A program made the position numbers and the translations under genes. The notes beneath the pieces are model-generated. The model did no database searches and was not told the DNA's origin. It saw only the letters and a program-made list of their open reading frames with translations. From Cylicocyclus nassatus (lineage: Eukaryota; Nematoda; Chromadorea; Rhabditida; Strongylidae), in NCBI GenBank assembly GCA_958299035.1, contig CATQJL010000316.1:4242674-4306673 (forward strand): a DNA stretch of 64,000 nucleotides. Direction: 5' to 3'. The first letter of the stretch is position 1. Each line of letters opens with the position of its first letter. Positions 11,571 through 22,996 of the stretch are shown here, in pieces.

Positions 11571-13009
11571 ATGCGCGCACCAGCAGATAGATCGGCATCA
11601 CCATCAAGGCCAATGAGAGCGCGCATGCTAAACAAAAACAAACACAATCTTCAAAAAAAATTCAGCAAAACCAAAGCCAAGAAAAGAAAAAGAAAAAAAC
11701 AACAAGCAAAAAAAACCAACCTGCATCACTCATATAATTTTCGAAGGCGTCACCCGCCACGCTCAAGTCGTACCCTCGCTACATTAGAGCGCCCCCTGCC
11801 ACGTTACTGTCCAAAACAGCGTGTTAAACATTTTAAACGTACAAAATCGAGGATTTCAACCGGGAAACAATTTCAGATGTCAACCAACATGCTTCCCATC
11901 GTCTCCAAACGCTTCAGTCGCAAGAGATCCCGCTCCTCATCGTCGTCAAGTTCTTGTTACACACAGCATTCACCAGTGCTATCGTACTCTCGTTCTTCTT
12001 CTTCTTCTTCTTCTTCCTCTCCTCCTTCTTTAACCCGTCCCCGTTCTCCTACTCCTACTCCTTTTGATACCACCATAAACTTGAAGGTAACGTCCCCAGG
12101 GGACATTTCTTCTGCTGAAACTCTTCTCGCTGTACCCATAATATCTGAATTGAACTCGATTGTATCCTATTCCGTTTTATCCCCTTCCCAAATTAACGAC
12201 TTCGGAAATATCACAAACCCTTCTGGCAATATCGCAAATCCTCCGGAAGGCATCACTCCTTCCCAAGCTAACGATCCTGACCGTACCATAACGGGAGACG
12301 GTCTTTTCGCACGAACGGTCTCCAGCGTCTCCCTGATTTTGACTTGTCTCAACATGTAATGCACGCCGCAAATCTTTCCTCCCCCTGTTTTGCTTAGGCA
12401 AAAGCCGCCGCAGGGTGTTTCGCGCGCGGCGGTGGTCCTGCATGGAAAGCATTACGGTCGTGCGAATCGCCCTACACCCTACCATAACCCCTCCGCAAGG
12501 AACCACTCCTTCCACCATAGCCATCCATATGCCAGAACCAGCCTCTCAAAGCTTTTATCGCCGTAGAAGACTTCTCACCACACCCAAACCTCCTATCAGA
12601 AGGTCACTGTGCACTCCTACTCCACCACCGCGCAACTGGGAAAAACCTCCTGGAGCCATCCCAAGCTTGATCAAACTATGCCTCTCTCCCAGACCAGAGC
12701 CACATGAACCCCAGTACTATTATAGGTTAAAACACGAATATCGCGGACCTACTCAGCGACGCTGTTTCAACCCAATCCCAACACCTCTATGCCTTCTCTG
12801 CAGCCAAAGTACTCATCTCACGCGGTACTGTCAATCACCCATGCCTTTCCATACAAGAGCCCGCAGTCCTTCAAAAATACAGGCTCTGTCCTCGCTGTCT
12901 CGAGAAACACCCACTAAAAGAATGCACAGAAAACCCAACGTGTTTCCGCTGTAATGCCATTGGCCACGTTACCGCAATTTGCCAAGATGCACCTGTAGAA
13001 TTTTTCTAG
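11571..13009 (+). pseudogene. Degenerate gag-like region with CCHC zinc knuckles
   Basis: Three successive frames share this stretch. The first (11571-12359) begins with a Lys/Arg-rich segment and contains poly-Ser/Arg tracts. The second (12415-12954) is Pro-rich and ends in a first zinc knuckle of form C-x2-C-x4-H-x4-C (CLLCSQSTHLTRYC). The third (about 12806-13009) carries two more knuckles (CPRCLEKHPLKEC and CFRCNAIGHVTAIC) before its stop. Three knuckles in a row are typical of BEL/Pao-type gag. The changes of frame between them mean the element is broken. It is in the same orientation as the integrase remnant but downstream of it, so at least two element copies or a tandem arrangement are represented. 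Confidence 0.55.
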
Positions 13010-13041
13010 TCCCGGGGACCGGGACTTTCCGAAAGAAAATC

Positions 13042-13246
13042 ATGTAGGAAAAGCGCAACTATCTGCGCTATTGGTCCATCTTCCTCGCCTTCCTCGCCCC
13101 GCCTCAAAGCTCGCCTCGGGGCTATATAAAGCAATATGCCGCGCCCACGAGAGGTTCGGACTTGAGGCAGCTGCGAAGCTTCGGACTTGAAGCAGCTGCG
13201 AAGAGGAAGATGGACCAATAGCGCAGATAGTTGCGCTTTTCCTACA
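13042..13246. mobile_element. Foldback element with 46-bp arms
   Basis: 13042-13091 (GTAGGAAAAGCGCAACTATC onward) is mirrored at 13200-13246. The 110-base centre carries a short direct repeat (TTCGGACTTGA(G/A)GCAGCTGCGAAG, twice) and a TATAAA. No coding content. Confidence 0.7.
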
Positions 13247-13675
13247 GACGCTTTGTGCTTGTGGAACGAGAGCACCGGCCACACTTCGCCCAAAAGCGCT
13301 CAAAAGCGCCCAAAATGCTCAAATTCCTCTAATTACTCCTCACCTGTATCAAGATAGAAAACAGGAAGAAGAATAAGCAAGGAAAATGGAAGAAATGAAA
13401 AAATATCAAAGGAACGCAGTCATAGGACTGAGAGACGCCGTTCCCGCGCGTATCGATTGACTGGGGCGCGCTTTCCATCTTAGAAAGCTAGGCTGCTGAT
13501 TTTGGGCTCTAACAAAGACAAGAGGAGGAGTTTCGGGACCAAAATCTCACCATATAGCAAACTTTAGGTGAACAACAGATTTATGTAAGAATTTTGAAAA
13601 AATTATGTGAACTGAAAGTTTTGCCCACCTCAGGTGGGCATTAGGTGGGCAATTGCCCACCTAATTTGGAAAAAA

Positions 13676-14090
13676 GTTAAGCACGCTCTTCATTCACATA
13701 ACTTCTTCATAATTTTTCATAGATTGTTCCTTAGTCCTACTGCGCGTATACACACCAAGTCTCGCGCGATTTCGTCTCTGCGCTGCAAACGAGCCATTTT
13801 TCCATTTTCTTGATAGTGGGAAATTTTCAGAAAAAAAGCTTGCCACAACCTTTATTCACATAACTTTTTAATAAAACTTCTAAGATAAGCCCTGCAGGCC
13901 CGTGTTCATGTACCTACCAAGTTTCATACCGTATGGTCGTCTGTGCGCTGCAAACGAGCCATTTGAACTCACATCTTCACTTACCAGTTTGGCGAAATTT
14001 TTGGAAAAAATGCTTATTACACCTCCCATTCACATAAGTTTTTCATAACATTTCATGCTTTGTTTCTACTAGCCTCTCTTTGTTCGCTTA
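13676..14090. repeat. Diverged tandem repeat, unit about 170 bp
   Basis: The segment TCTGCGCTGCAAACGAGCCA recurs near 13776 and 13947, and the preceding ATTCACATAACTT(C/T)TT-AATA block recurs near 13694, 13855 and 14030. Between 13628 and 13668 there are also short palindromes built on GCCCACCT. The copies are diverged. Origin unknown. Confidence 0.5.
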
Positions 14091-14963
14091 CGTAATTTGG
14101 TGCTATATCATTACGCCTGCATTGAGAACTGATCATGTAATCATGCTGTTCAACGGCATCGCTCATGCGACGTCGCGCACGCGGCAATTAGCGGCAACGC
14201 GGCGTAGTGCGCGCGAAGTCTGCTGTGCGTTGAGGTTTCTGAAAACTATTTTCCGATGAATTAGATGTATAAGGTAAGCATGATTCAACCTTCTTTTGCT
14301 TGCACTTGGAATCTTCTTCCGGGACTCTGCCCCGGATCCCGCAAAAACTATATCCCCATTGCTTTTTGGCCCCAAAACGATTTCCAGCTTGTCATTTGCC
14401 CACCTCGTGCCGGGCCCTGGATGTAACAAGAAAACAAATGAAAAGTACAATTTAAATGAGCAGGATTTGTTCCAAGACTAATCATGTAATCCGGCGCATT
14501 GATTCGCCGAGCAATAACCGAAACTTAGCGTGCATATTTCAAAAGTGCTGAAGCTGTAACTTATGTCATGGAAATGCACCTCCTCGCGTTTTATCCTGAA
14601 TCAGCGTATACATCTAATCACATATCCAACTTCTTTATCTTATTTATTTCTCAATCCTTACACTCAAGGTACCAAAATAAAAACAAAAAGAGATAAAAGC
14701 TACGTAAAACTTAATCACTAGCGTAAGCGGTGATTAAGGTTCAGCGGTTGTTGCGAATGACTATACGCGTTCCTTTTCATCAAAAACATCTGCCCAATAT
14801 CGTGTTTTTCCCAATATAGTAGATCATATTTTGGTCAAAAGATCCTTCAGATATCGATAAAAATACGTCAGAGTCCCCAAGCGCGTGGGCGCCCACCGTC
14901 GCCTTTAAGAAGCCTAATGCGCTTGGGGACCCAGTGTTTCGATCCCGCCGCGCGTTGGTGTCT

Positions 14964-17028
14964 AGGCTGGGTTCGTACTTATTCCCATGTTCCGAAACAG
15001 TTCACCCACTGTGCGGGAACTGTTCCGGAACAGAGCCCGGTACGAGTCGGTTTCTAGGGTTTCTGAAAACGAAAACTCTCCTGACTTTCGGGATTTTTAC
15101 GAGGTTCCCTTTGACCTACCTACTTAGGAGAATGTGAAAGCAAGAAAGATTTACTAGTCTGTAAGAAAAAACGTGAGAGAGTGGAAATCCAAATTGGAGA
15201 TGAATACTATGCATGCACGAGAGTTTTGCATCGGAGCGCGATATTAAAGCGATTTACGAAAAAATTAAGACTAAAAACAAAGGAAAGGCAATGATATGAA
15301 AATGTCTTCATGCTCAGGGATAGATTTTTGACCGGAGGATCCGTCCATGGTAGAAAAATCCGAAGCTTATGTGAAGTGACAGAAATATATGCTCCAGACG
15401 ATCTCAGATCAAATTTTGGAAAAGGTAATACTTCACATATTATCTTTTTGCATAATTCTTTCGCAAATAATCTTCCATATATACAGTTCAATTTTGATGT
15501 AATATGATTCTGTGTGCGCTGTAAACAAAATTTGTTTATTTAGGCCTTGCTTTCAAATCGCGCGCACTTTTCGCCATACACGATAGAGCGTGTCAATCGT
15601 GTGATAACCTGTCCGAAAAGCTCGTGTTCTACTAAATAGCGCTTATTCTTGGTGCTCAGCGCCGACTTGTCAAAAACGATATCTTCTTTGCTTTCTGCTC
15701 TAGAACGAAGTCCAGCCTGCTACCAGACGATTTGTGCCGGGCCCTGTTTCGGAACTGTGCTGCATGCGCTGCAGCCGCCCCGCACGCGTTTTGGACGGCG
15801 GGAGTTGAAGAGTTTTGGCCGTTTTCTTCCAGATTTCTCTCATTTTGGCCTTATTCCTCCATCATGCTTCCCTTTTTGATCAGCAGAACTTCGAACTCGA
15901 AGCGGGCTTGAAGAATGAGCGCTTTTCCGCTCTGCGTACGCGACAAAACGTGTGCTCTTGTGCTCGTCTATTTTCTTTTCGCTTTATTTTTACTAAAATC
16001 TATTCCATTCGTTCCAGGGAGCAGTTGCGTAGTTTCCAGAGCCATGAATTAGAGAGTGCGAGGAATTCTGAAATTGCATAAATTGGGAATTTTGGGCATT
16101 CGCAGCTCCTTTCCTTTTCCCATATCGTTGCTTGTCCGTTCTTTCTTCTACCCCACTTTTCCTTGTGATGAGAAAAGCTGTGAAATTGAAGCGGGATTGA
16201 AGAAATGACCTTGTTCTGTTCCATGTGTCCGAGCAGATTGGTCTTCTTGCGCTCGTCCATTTACTCTTTTATTTTTGTTCAGGCCTACTTCATGTGTTCT
16301 AGAGACCTGTCTATGTCCCTTTCAACACAGATGCGAGACTACACAGCGCCTCTAAAACAAATGAACTAAGTCTGAACAAAAATGGCGAAGAGAGAATGGA
16401 CGAGTGTACGAAGGCCCATCTTGCCGGATACATGGAAGAGACAGCGTTCAATCCTCAACCCCGCTTCAAGTTCGCAGTTATTCTTATCAAAAGGAGAAGC
16501 GGGATAGCAGAAAGAACGGAGAAGCAACGATATGAAAAAAAGGAAGGGGTTGAGAATGCTTAAAGACGAAACTTATCAGATAACAAGAGAAAAGTCTCAA
16601 TTTACGCAATTTCAGAATTTCGAGCACTCCCTAATTCATGGCAGATAGCTATGGAAACTACGCAGCAATTTCCTGGAACAAATGGAACAAGTTTGAGTAA
16701 GAATAAAGCGGAGAGAAAATGGACGAGCACAAGAACACACGTTTTGTCGCATACGCAGAGCAGAAAAGCGCTCATTCTCCAACTTCGCTTCAAGTTTAAA
16801 GTTTTGCTGATCAAAAAGGGGAGCGGCGTAGAGGAATGAGGCCAGAATGAGAGAAATCTGGAAGTAAAACCGTTGAGAACGGTCAAGATCCTCCAACTCC
16901 CGCCGTTAAAAACGCGCTTTCGGGGCGGCTGCAGCGCACGCAACGCAGTTTCGGAACAGTTCCAGCACAGTGCGGGAACTGTGCGTGAACAGTTCCGGAA
17001 CATGGGAATCAGTATGAACCCAGCCTAA
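14964..17028. mobile_element. Two-kilobase foldback transposon
   Basis: The outer ends are inverted copies: AGGCTGGGTTCGTACTTATT at 14965 against its reverse complement ending at 17027, continuing through blocks of CCCATGTTCCGAAACAGTTC. Inside lies a second, longer inverted repeat: about 15720-16100 mirrors 16600-16935 with scattered differences. TA dinucleotides sit outside each end. The open frames in it are mirror images of each other and encode nothing recognisable, so it is a non-autonomous foldback element. Confidence 0.7.
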
Positions 17029-17397
17029 GGCGTGAGCCCTGGCCTATAGCCACTTAACGCTAAGCAAACCCAAAGGACGTCAGTAGATCTCGGACCCCAC
17101 TCTGTTAATTCTCAATAAACCTATGGAAGTCAGAGCCCGGCGAGGGTAGCATATGTCAGGCTGAAAATCGTTTTGAGAGAAAAAGCAAAACACGTTTACA
17201 TATACATAAACTTTCTCGACAATTTGCTACACGAAAGATATGCACAAACAACTCATGGGTCACTTTCAAAAATCCCAACTTTTTTCCGTTGGGTAGTAAT
17301 CATAAGTGGCTCCTAGATTTTGGCGAGGTGGAGCTGCAATAGCGTATCTTGCGTTGAGGTTGCCTTGTGCTGAGGCATGCCTGATCCATCGATCTTT

Positions 17398-17508
17398 GGC
17401 TGCGTTCATACTGATCTGGAAGTTCGGGAACAATTCCAGCACAGCGCTAACTTCGAGCGCTATGCTTTAACTGTTCCCGAACTTCCGGATCAGTATGAAC
17501 GCAGCCTT
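17398..17508. mobile_element. Short hairpin related to the 2-kb foldback
   Basis: GGCTGCGTTCATACTGATC with the following GAAGTTCGGGAAC is mirrored at the right end after a loop of about 40 bases. Its terminal GGCTG(C/G)GTTC(A/G)TACT is shared with the large foldback 370 bp upstream, so it looks like an internally deleted relative. Confidence 0.65.
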
Positions 17509-17814
17509 TGTTAAAGATCATGACTCCGCCTTGCCAAAGTTGAGGATTCGACAATGGCTGCCTCGTTTTACCCATTGACAACGATGGCGTGGCGGCTCCG
17601 GTGGGACGACGCATGCACAACATTTTCGGCGCGGGAATGTTTTGTGATTATTTACGAAATGTTAAAATGTTATGTAAACATCTACAGCCATCTTCTTGTA
17701 CGACGAATTCTATCTACATCTTTTCTAATATCCCACTAACACAAAATGACTTGTTCGCAACGACAGATGACTATATGCCACGCAATTTGGTGTGTATATG
17801 CGCAGTGAAACTAA

Positions 17815-18525
17815 GGGCCGCATGCACTAACCTCCCCGCGGGGAGGGGATCGCAGCTTAAAAGAAAGCTTTATATTTCAAAACTCCAGATGCATGGATTT
17901 CACGTTGTGTACCGATCCGTAAGTATTCCCACTAACCTTCACTATGAACATGTTGAACAGGAGCGAGAAGCTGTACAAACCGCATTTTCCAGCTTTTGTA
18001 TGATCCCTGATGATCCCCGGCGCTCTTCTTCAAAGTCATTTTTCTTTCTTCGAAGTCAACGAAAACCTTCCAAAGTTGTACCGAACATCTAACACAACAG
18101 CGCTAAGCATGTTGCTGATGAGAACAAATGAGTTTTTGAAAAGTTGAGTTTTTCGGTAAATCTCAAATTTCGACCTGTGGATCATCGAAAATTTCATGAT
18201 TCAAAACATCATTTGTTCTTATCAGCAACATGCTTAGCACAGTCGGGTTAGATAATCTGCACAACTTTGGAAGGTTTTCGTTAACTTCGGAGAAGGAAAA
18301 ATGACTTTAAAGAAAAGTGCCGGGGATCATCAGGGATCATACAAAAGCTGGAAAATGCGGTTCGTACGGCTTCTCGCTCCTGTTCAACATGTTCATAGTG
18401 AATGGTAGTAGAAATACTTACGGGTAGATACACAACGTGAAATCCAGGTATCTGGAGTTTCGAAATACTTAGCTTTCTTTTAAGCTGCGATCCCCTCCCC
18501 GCGGGGAGGTTAGTGCATGCGGCCC
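17815..18525. mobile_element. PIF/Harbinger-like foldback element, TAA duplication
   Basis: Long inverted repeat with arms of about 315 bp (17815-18131 and 18210-18525). The terminal sequence is GGGCCGCATGCACTAACC, which leads into the palindrome CCTCCCCGCGGGGAGG. Both ends are flanked by TAA (17812-17814 and 18526-18528), the three-base target duplication typical of PIF/Harbinger. The arms are about 90 percent alike by eye. Open frames inside are mirror images and not genes. Confidence 0.7.
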
Positions 18526-19229
18526 TAAGAAAAAAGTGTAAAATTATGAAGAATTTGCGTGAATAAGGAGCATGCACAATTTTTTTCCCAAATTAGGTGA
18601 GCAATTCCATATCTAATGCCCTCCTGAGGTGCAAAACTTCCTCTTCGCATAAGTTTCTCAAAATTCGTACATAAATCTGCTATACAACCGAAGTTCACAA
18701 TATACCAACATTTTGCTTTCGAATTGATCCTCTCTTTCTTGTTAAGGTACGAGATAGCAACGATGCCGGCCCTCTTGGAGAAAAAAGCGTGCTCCTGAAC
18801 AATCCACGCATTTGCCGCGATCAAGTAGGAGCAAAAATGTCAGGTGGCAGGGCATCGTTTCAAAAATGTCCATTTGCCATTCTCGGGCCCTAATGGAAGC
18901 GCAATGCCACATCTTTGAACGTTGAATCAAGCACAGTCCCAAAATTTGAAAAAAAAAACTCGAGAGCAGCGGAATGGCAGTGGGACTGTCACTATCCCGC
19001 TAGGCTTATGTGTAGACCAGCAGCAGAATTTCGGGCAGTTATCCGCTCTCTAACAATTCAAGCAATTCATTAAGTTCAGGATAGGATAAACAAGTTTGTC
19101 TTAATCGTAGGATCTGTAACATTTTTAAGAAGATATCATGCGAGTATCGAACGCCACAAACATACTTTGTTTTGTTAGCTAACTCAACCAACTTCCTAGA
19201 CAAGTTTGTCCTTATCATAACTTCATTTA

Positions 19230-19595
19230 AAGGCACCGTCCACCCAAAATGGGGTTAATGAGATTTTGATGCCTAACAGTAGTGGAGCCCCCACTGTATA
19301 CTTATCCAACTCGCGCTGGCAAAAGTTGCTTCCGAAGCGAGATAATTGCTTCGAAATTCGCTCGGATGACAGATTCGCCACGCTGACTCCTCCCCTTGAG
19401 TGGAAGTAACGTCGCCCCGTCCGTGCGCGCTCAACCAATCACCGTTCCGAAGAAATCGTTCTGCGGATTCTGAAAATGGGGCTTTTTCGGGATTGGTTCT
19501 CGCGGATTTCCAACTTGATATTCGGAATCAGGGATAAGAGAAGGCCCTGAAACGGCAAAAACATTGAGGTCGAAATTTTGGGTGGACGGTGCTTT
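19230..19595. mobile_element. MITE with GGCACCGTCCACCC termini
   Basis: AAGGCACCGTCCACCCAAAA near 19230 is repeated in reverse complement at 19574-19595 (ATTTTGGGTGGACGGTGCTT). The first bases GGCACCGT are shared with the MITE at 32813-33066, suggesting one transposase family. No coding content. Confidence 0.7.
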
Positions 19596-19599
19596 CAAG

Positions 19600-20499
19600 G
19601 GGTGGAAATGAATTTTATTATCTTGTGGTAATCAGCCAAAGCTTGTTCTGATATTCTTTGTTACTTGTGCGGAATGTAATGATTCATCTAACAATTACAA
19701 TGGCGACTAATCCGCCTACTCGTGAGTAAAGGCTAAACAAGCACGCAACAAAGAAATTGTGCTGATTGAGGATTATTATTTACGTCCGTAAACAACTCTT
19801 CACTATACATTCTACTGCCTACAAGGGCGTTGTCGTATAAGTTTTTCCCTTTTTGTACCATTTCTGCAGCTGGGACGCGATGCTAATTTATTGAGTTGGT
19901 CCACGGGTCTTGCACCACATCACTGACAGCAAATTATATTTGATGAAGCAAAGTAAGCCCCAAGATGATCAGAACTTTACACCAGCTCTGATCCACATAA
20001 ATTCAAAACCAGTAATTAAAAAGATTTGAAAGCCCGAAAAACTGAGAAAAAATCTTAAGAACTTCGAAAAAAATTCCTACTAATCTTATTCGCTCATGCA
20101 TATGCACTCCTCCATATCAGATTCATATATACAGTTGGTAAGAATTTTTTTCGCTAGAAATCGGTGAATGAAATTTTCATGGTTTCACGGAAACAGTGTT
20201 AACCTGTTCTCACGTTAGTAATTTGTGTAACAAAAGCCTTTAGCAGTAAAACCGTTTTTAGCCCTAACAGATAGTCCTCAAGAAACAATAAATCTACTTT
20301 TTGTATCGAAGTTCTTTATGCAGATTCCAGTTTTTTCAAGAACTTGCTCTTATAGAAGATTGAAAATTTAGCTTTCTACATTCACCACCTTCCATGTCTT
20401 CGTACAATAATCATCCTCAGCATAGGGCGTATACATTATCAAATAGCGCATGTTTTATTAAACAAACCCTGTTGATAACGGCTCCATTTTTTCTTGAAG
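19600..20499. other. Intergenic stretch before srt copy 2
   Basis: No gene or clear repeat. It would contain the upstream control region of the second srt gene, but I see no defined motif. Confidence 0.4.
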
Positions 20500-22875
20500 A
20501 TGGAATGGTTGCTAGCAAATGGCGGAGACGCAGAGAATATTCCCGATTACGACTGCATGTGAGTAATATAGCTTTCAATCCTCAGAAAGATGACTGTTAG
20601 ATGTTTTATTTTGATATCATGATGTATTTGTGATGTCTGCATGATGAAAATAGCCTTTTTCAGAGGTTCACACAGGAAACCCGGGATAACGCACTATGCT
20701 TTGGGTGCAGCTTGTATTATATATGGTTTGATTGCTGAGGTTAGTGCACATTCTCCCTCCCCCCCCCCCCTACTCCTCAACTTACCCCCATTCCTGAGAC
20801 TCTCTTACAGATTATCTACGTCTTGGACTTAATGGTGATGGTTAGAAAGCAGTACCGACGCTTGTCATGCTACAAGATCATGATAGTATTAGGTCTGCCC
20901 CACGGCTCTCATTTCTAAAAACATATACAAAACGTTTTTTTTATTATTTCAGGGATATATGATATGGCGGCTATATCACTCAACTCTCTGCTAACCGGGT
21001 ACTTCTGGATAGTTGGAGCTAACTACTGCACAAATCCAACGTTCATGTTTGCGTCCGGTAACGTGGCCCTTGGTAAGGATATATGATTTTTCAATTTTAT
21101 TTGTACGCTCGAGGCGCTCAGTAAAAATAAAGAAATCAAAGATGTTAGTAAAGGGCCGAGCATACTTCACGCGATTTAGGTCGCGACGCGATTCGGCAAT
21201 ATTCCAACTGTCCATAACCACCTCAAGCACATCTTGAATGTACAGAAGATAGAGCATTTTATCAGTTCACGTAAGTTATACACACTATGCATGTGCAGTT
21301 TGCTAGTGTTAAATCTGAAGACTTCTGCGAATTGCCATTCGCGTCGCCACTGAAATCGCGTGAAGTATGCCCGGACCTAAATGCAGCGGTATATAAACAG
21401 AAACATAAACGAAGCCAAACAGCTCATCACGTCAGTGAGTGTAGCCTCAATCAGAGCAAGGTGAGAAGTATGGGGGGGGGGGGGGGGGGGGGAAGGAAAG
21501 CTTGAGCGGATTTGATGATAAGTAACTGTAGGTGTTAACATTGAAGTTAGCTATAACTCCATAAAGAAGAACCCATGCCCATGCAAAACTATCTTTAACA
21601 TTTCGCTTTGTGCTGCACTAATGTAAAACCCAAACCTACTATGTACCAGGACTATGGTGTGGCGCTTGTATGATCTGCTTCGTCCTCGTCATCAATCGTC
21701 TCTTAGACCTATCGAATAGGCGGCTGATGCAATTGGTAATTAACCAAATCTTGCGTAAGTTTGCCTAAATTTCTCCTATTGCTTTTCAGCTCTTCAAAGA
21801 TGGAAGAACCTATATAGTCCTGCTTATACCGATAATCTACAGTATATACTTCTGCTTCTTCACCTCTCCTATCATTTTCAACTCCGATCAAACAGCCTGG
21901 TTCTTTTTCACATTTGTGCCCGGGCATGACTCTGAAAAGGTTGGCGCAGAAAAGTGATAATGTTACTTTGACACTGGATCTTCGGAGCCTGACACAATCA
22001 TTGAGAATTGTGGCAAAAAGCATTGTCTTGGGGCTCGCAACTAGAGAATAAAAAGCGGAGACAGTTGCTATGTAATTCTTCCAAAGGTTCCCTATGCAGG
22101 GTAATACCTCAAATCTGCGTTCGTGGCTAGTTTAGCTACAAAACAATTTTTGAAAAAAGTCGTAACTCAAAGTCACTGTTCTTCATGTATTTTCACCTTA
22201 TTAGAATTTAAATTTCACGGAGCTATTAGCCTAAGGGGGGAAAGCATAAGCGATACGCAGTAACATCACCCTTTATAGTTTCCTTACTTACGGCACAAAA
22301 AAATGATAAAATAGCCACTCTTCAGTTCCTCAATTATCCTCACACCGCCAATAACCTCTTCGTCGTCGTACTTACATGTCTACTTTATATCCAGTACTCG
22401 CGTGTGCTAGCGCAATTTTCCAAAATTGGACATGGTTTGTCCTGGGGACAGAAATCGGTAAGGTCGTCGTTCAAGTGGTAACGTACTCGGAAATGCTCTA
22501 ATGCTTTCTCTTTTCAGTTTTTCGTGCAGTGCTCGACGATATGCGCGGCAAACCTAATTGCGGCACTCATCTATGTTTACATGCAATTCTTCCCTACTCC
22601 TTCTTATTTCGTACTGATTGGACACATTTGTTGGCAACTGGGGCATGGTATGCTAGTTTTATTGTTAAGTGGTTAAGAATTAAAGTGACCTGTACTTCAA
22701 GCTCGGGAAAGTCTGACTAATGATACTTCAAGGTTTCCCCGCCATTGTCTATCTTCTTTTGAATCGCACCATACAGCGAGAAGTGCTAACACTTCTGGGA
22801 CTTCGCAGCAAAACTACTGTCGCTTTCATCTCGAGAGTGTCGGCAACGAAAACTATGATGATTACTGATTCTTAA
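20500..22875 (+). CDS. SRT-family seven-transmembrane chemoreceptor, copy 2
   Basis: Paralogue of the gene at 6433-9725. Exons: 20500-20558, 20664-20739, 20811-20892, 20953-21072, 21650-21735, 21790-21939, 22326-22457, 22518-22647, 22733-22875; all joins keep frame and give 325 residues, the usual Srt length. Features: extracellular N terminus with DYDC, TM1 in ALGAACIIYGLIAE, SCYKIMIVLG, DMAAISLNSLLTGYFW, NYCTNPTFMF, LWCGACMICFVLVINRLLDL (TM4), LFKDGRTYIVLLIPIIYSIY (TM5), a TM6 with LFVVVLTCLLYIQYSRV, and TM7 with GFPAIVYLLLNRTIQ followed by a short Ser/Thr-rich tail. The reading frame is intact with GT donors throughout. Intron 4 carries a MITE. The ATG directly follows TTTTTCTTGAAG, as in copy 1 a possible trans-splice acceptor. 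Expected role: chemosensory neuron membrane receptor, by family only. Confidence 0.88.
21153..21373. mobile_element. MITE inside srt copy 2 intron 4
   Basis: The left end GGGCCGAGCATACTTCACGC is mirrored at 21348-21373 (GCGTGAAGTATGCCCGGACC). A second copy of the same family lies at 25126-25355 in opposite orientation. Shared interior includes GCACATGCATA-type and GATAAAATG-type segments. It fills much of the 577-base intron without disturbing the splice sites. Confidence 0.7.
21473..21493 (+). repeat. Poly-G tract of about 20 bases
   Basis: An uninterrupted G run of about 20 bases lies in intron 4 of srt copy 2. A matching C run of about 12 lies at 20758-20770 in intron 2. It has G-quadruplex potential and the length may be unstable in assembly. 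Confidence 0.8.
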
Positions 22876-22989
22876 GCATATATTGTTATTGTTCACCGCG
22901 GTCATCCTGTTCACAGACCTTAATCCAATTGTCTCACGGATTTGCATTGTATTATATTTCCCCTATTTTTGTGAGTAAGCCTGTGCTGT

Positions 22990-22996
22990 AAATAAA
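22990..22996 (+). terminator. AATAAA polyadenylation signal of srt copy 2
   Basis: AATAAA in GTAAATAAAAAT about 115 bases after the stop codon. Confidence 0.5.

Noticed and set aside
17589..18577. Paired open frames of 167 and 98 codons with shared peptides
   Set aside because: They are mirror copies in the arms of the TAA-flanked foldback and have no start context, splice pattern or family match.
21153..21373. PIF/Harbinger assignment of the intron-4 MITE family
   Set aside because: The ends look similar (GGGCC), but flanking bases do not give a consistent TAA or TTA duplication in both copies.
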